A DNA stretch of 7,584 bases from NCBI GenBank assembly GCA_007128865.1, contig SKWP01000432.1, forward strand, positions 1-7,584. The letters are read 5' to 3'. The stretch is from Paracoccaceae bacterium (GTDB lineage: Bacteria; Pseudomonadota; Alphaproteobacteria; Rhodobacterales; Rhodobacteraceae). The position numbers and the translations under genes are program-made. Positions 6,316-7,584 of this stretch are shown here, in pieces. The notes beneath the pieces are model-generated. The model saw only the letters and a list, made by a program, of their open reading frames with translations, was not told the origin of the DNA and searched no databases. Numbering within the stretch: position 1 is the stretch's first letter; each line of letters starts with the position of its first letter.

Positions 6316-6422
6316 GCGGGCCTCTCGGTGACGAGGCCCAGATAGTCCATCGCGCCGGCGGTGGAAAGGGCGCATCGGACGGCCGGATGCGCTGCAACGG
6401 CTCCGCAAGCCGCGGGTTGCAT
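6312..6422 (-). CDS. Possible short leader frame overlapping the ribB start
   Basis: A 36-codon frame (6422 to 6312) whose TGA shares bases with the ribB ATG (ATGA at 6315-6312). An internal ATG at 6350 gives a 12-residue version, [12 protein letters not shown]. Neither start has a recognisable Shine-Dalgarno, and the first half has poor third-position G/C. The second half has typical codon use. The exact stop/start overlap, together with the hairpin at 6318-6339, fits a coupling leader peptide. It could equally be a chance open frame or the remnant of a lost gene end. No similarity is recognised. Confidence 0.25.
   Translation of the reverse strand: MQPAACGAVAAHPAVRCALSTAGAMDYLGLVTERPA
6318..6339 (-). 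promoter_or_regulatory. Hairpin sequestering the ribB Shine-Dalgarno
   Basis: On the minus strand, GGGCCTC (6339-6333) and GAGGCCC (6324-6318) form a perfect 7-bp stem with an 8-nt loop, ending 2 nt before the ribB ATG. The ribB Shine-Dalgarno GAGAGG (6326-6321) sits mainly in the 3' arm, so the folded RNA would hide it. The repeat is directly visible; translational control is inference. The sequence does not match the FMN riboswitch core. Confidence 0.5.
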
Positions 6423-6443
6423 GGCCGGCGTCGGCGGGCGATG

Positions 6444-6626
6444 TCAGTCGTCGCGACCCGGGTGCAGCATGCCGAACTGTCGGATCATCGCCTCCTGGAT
6501 CGCCTTCTGGCTGGCTTCCATCATGGCCTGATACGCCTTGGCTGCGAATTCGGCCTGCTTGTCGGAGGGGATGAACAGCTCCTTGAATTCCTCCGGCGTG
6601 CAGTCGATCTCGATATGGACCTTCAC
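6444..6626 (-). CDS. DUF6489-like small conserved protein
   Basis: 60-residue protein starting at GTG and reading (V/M)[12 protein letters not shown], then a Phe/Leu turn (FKELFIPSD) and a predicted long helix (~23-50: [20 protein letters not shown] and onward), ending HPGRDD. The [13 protein letters not shown] opening with a short helical remainder matches my recollection of the alphaproteobacterial DUF6489 family, whose function is unknown. The GTG start is preferred over an upstream ATG at 6689: it follows GGAG at 9 nt and begins at the conserved segment. There is no signal peptide or membrane span, so it is presumably cytosolic. It lies 128 bp upstream of ribB on the same strand and is divergent from nrdR. 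The gap has no clear terminator, so read-through into the riboflavin genes is possible. Family name is moderately sure; no function is proposed. Confidence 0.8.
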   Translation of the reverse strand: MKVHIEIDCTPEEFKELFIPSDKQAEFAAKAYQAMMEASQKAIQEAMIRQFGMLHPGRDD

Positions 6627-6776
6627 GGGCGTGGTCTCCGGCTGAAACGGTGTGTTGACAGTCTGCCCCGGCCCCGGCCGGGCTGCCAAGGGGAATTCCG
6701 CCGCGGCGCTGTGACCCTTCCGCCACCAGGGATATGGGGCCTGGTTTTTCCCCTACCCAAGGTCTGGCGGCTTGCC

Positions 6777-6782
6777 TATAGT
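6777..6782 (+). promoter_or_regulatory. Candidate -10 box of the nrdR promoter
   Basis: TATAGT lies 40 bp before the nrdR ATG and resembles a sigma-70 -10 hexamer. No good -35 lies 16-18 bp upstream (TACCCA at 6754-6759 is the closest in place). The surrounding CCTATAGTG could also be read as half of an NrdR box, but the full palindrome is absent. Tentative. Confidence 0.25.
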
Positions 6783-6821
6783 GCCTGTGCCCCGTTCCAT
6801 CCGAACCCCGAGGGAGAGGCG

Positions 6822-7289
6822 ATGCGCTGCCCGTTCTGCGGAAACATCGATACCCAGGTCAAGGATTCCCGCCCCGCCGAGGATCACGTCGCGATCCGCC
6901 GGCGGCGGTTCTGCCCGGCCTGCGGCGGCCGCTTCACCACCTATGAACGCGTGCAGCTGCGCGATCTGGTGGTGATCAAGTCCTCCGGCAAGCGCGAGCC
7001 CTTCGATCGTGACAAGCTTGAACGTTCGATCCGCATCGCCATGCAGAAACGCCCGATCGAGCCGGACCGGATCGACCAGATGATATCCGGCATCGTCCGG
7101 CGGCTTGAATCGCTGGGCGATACCGATGTGCCCTCCAAGACCATCGGCGAGATCGTCATGGAAACGCTGGCCCGCATCGACACCGTCGCCTATGTCCGCT
7201 TTGCCAGTGTCTACAAGAATTTCCAGGCCGCGGACGACTTCGACCGCTTCGTTTCCGAATTGCGGCCGCATCCCTCGGCCGACGAGTGA
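6822..7289 (+). CDS. nrdR: Transcriptional repressor NrdR
   Basis: 155-residue nucleotide-sensing repressor of ribonucleotide reductase genes; it binds NrdR boxes in their promoters and responds to ATP/dATP. The N-terminal zinc ribbon is complete: Cys3-X2-Cys6 (CPFC) and Cys31-X2-Cys34 (CPAC), with the basic RRRRF (26-30) and FTTYER (38-43) typical of the family. The ATP-cone spans ~49-134, from [17 protein letters not shown] through [13 protein letters not shown]. Length is normal. The start is set by AGGGAG about 5 nt upstream and by the near-universal MRCPFC opening. The frame is open far upstream, but that part is antisense to the DUF6489 gene. It precedes ribD by 54 bp, a conserved proteobacterial pairing with no known biochemical link. 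No ribonucleotide reductase genes are in the window, so its targets lie elsewhere. Confidence 0.97.
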   Translation: MRCPFCGNIDTQVKDSRPAEDHVAIRRRRFCPACGGRFTTYERVQLRDLVVIKSSGKREPFDRDKLERSIRIAMQKRPIEPDRIDQMISGIVRRLESLGDTDVPSKTIGEIVMETLARIDTVAYVRFASVYKNFQAADDFDRFVSELRPHPSADE

Positions 7290-7291
7290 AG

Positions 7292-7318
7292 GCCGCGCCG
7301 GCCGGATCGGGGCGCGGC
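7292..7318 (+). promoter_or_regulatory. Inverted repeat between nrdR and ribD
   Basis: GCCGCGCC (7292-7299) and GGCGCGGC (7311-7318) make a perfect 8-bp stem with an 11-nt loop, starting 3 nt after the nrdR stop. No T-run follows. A second, smaller repeat, GGCGG (7327-7331) and CCGCC (7338-7342), ends one base before the ribD ATG. The structures could separate nrdR and ribD expression or be a by-product of high G+C. Confidence 0.35.
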
Positions 7319-7343
7319 GCGGTGCAGGCGGTCTAGCCCGCCC

Positions 7344-7584
7344 ATGGCCGCCCCGTTCCAGACGTCCGAGGCCGACACCCGCTTTGCCCGGCTGGCGATT
7401 GCCCTGGGGGCCAGGATGCTTGGCCGGGTCTGGCCCAATCCTGCCGTCGGCTGCGTGCTGGTGCGCGAGGGCGTGATTGTCGGCCGTGCCGCCACCGCGC
7501 CGGGCGGGCGCCCCCACGCCGAGCCGCAGGCGCTGGCACAGGCAGGCAGCGCCGCCCGGGGGGCGACGGCCCATGTCAGCCTCG
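7344..7584 (+). CDS. ribD: Riboflavin biosynthesis deaminase/reductase RibD, 3'-truncated
   Basis: The first 80 residues of RibD, cut by the window end. The full bifunctional protein deaminates the pyrimidine product of GTP cyclohydrolase II and then reduces its ribose side chain. Visible here is the cytidine-deaminase-like N-terminal domain: TRFARLAIALG (12-22), VWPNPAVGCVLVREG (29-43), and the zinc/catalytic motif GGRPHAEPQAL (54-64), where His58 is a zinc ligand and Glu60 the proton shuttle. The PC..G.TPPC zinc motif and the reductase domain lie beyond the window. The ATG is the only start that keeps the family N-terminus, but it lacks a clear Shine-Dalgarno: AGGCGG (7326-7331) is 12 nt away and inside a small inverted repeat. 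This suggests weak or nrdR-coupled translation. It lies 54 bp downstream of nrdR, probably in one transcript. Confidence 0.93.
   Translation, partial: MAAPFQTSEADTRFARLAIALGARMLGRVWPNPAVGCVLVREGVIVGRAATAPGGRPHAEPQALAQAGSAARGATAHVSL

Noticed and set aside
5155..6345. A 396-codon plus-strand frame antisense to ribB
   Set aside because: Composition is typical of a G+C shadow, with no motifs, while ribB on the other strand is unambiguous.
6341..6362. ATAGTCC near GCCGGCGGT, reminiscent of FMN riboswitch core pieces
   Set aside because: The two pieces are in the wrong order, lie on the strand opposite ribB, and lack the other conserved segments of the element.
6655..6660. A perfect TTGACA -35 hexamer upstream of nrdR
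   Set aside because: The region 16-18 bp downstream is pure G/C (CCGGGC) with no -10, and it is too far from the TATAGT at 6777 to pair.
6673..6682. Palindrome CCCGGCCGGG between DUF6489 and nrdR
   Set aside because: It is composed only of G and C in a very G/C-rich tract, with no T-run or spacing to suggest a terminator or operator.
6387..6821. A 145-codon N-terminal extension of nrdR
   Set aside because: NrdR proteins begin at MRCPFC. The extension is antisense to the DUF6489-like gene, and a Shine-Dalgarno precedes 6822.

Overview
The window is high-GC DNA (roughly 70% by eye), with codon third positions dominated by G and C. Gene content and protein style suggest an alphaproteobacterium of the Rhodobacterales/Paracoccaceae type: the nrdR-ribD and ribB-ribH-nusB linkages, a DUF6489-type small protein, a RibB with a degenerate RibA-like tail, and a RibH with a C-terminal extension. 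The assignment rests on these features, not on a database search.

Left part, plus strand (1-3699): the 3' portion of an M20-family amidohydrolase (HipO/AbgB/ILR1-like); a 94-residue probable exported proline-rich protein of unknown function; a 30-residue single-span membrane microprotein with its own Shine-Dalgarno; a strong hairpin followed by three T; and a 774-residue YbiO-like MscS-family mechanosensitive channel with a signal peptide, about eleven membrane spans and a proline/arginine-rich tail. This arm meets the minus-strand genes tail to tail, with only 9 bp between stop codons and a perfect 9-bp inverted repeat at the junction.

Middle, minus strand (3709-6626, read right to left): a DUF6489-like 60-residue protein, then ribB, ribH and nusB packed as an operon (4-bp gap ribB/ribH, ATGA overlap ribH/nusB). 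A separate 104-residue two-span membrane protein follows, with its own Shine-Dalgarno. The ribB start is unusual: its Shine-Dalgarno lies in a 7-bp GC-rich hairpin, and a short upstream frame ends in an ATGA overlap with the ribB start. This is the arrangement expected for translational coupling or control.

Right part, plus strand (6822-7584): nrdR, the Zn-ribbon/ATP-cone repressor of ribonucleotide reductase genes, followed after 54 bp by the start of ribD, which is cut by the window edge. Riboflavin genes therefore lie on both strands around nrdR and DUF6489: ribD outward to the right, ribB and ribH outward to the left. No active GTP cyclohydrolase II (ribA) and no riboflavin synthase (ribE) is visible, and no FMN riboswitch was recognised.

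Most of the window is housekeeping. I see no mobile element, CRISPR array, tRNA or rRNA. The most interesting items are the ribB leader, the membrane microprotein beside the channel gene, and the degenerate RibA domain.
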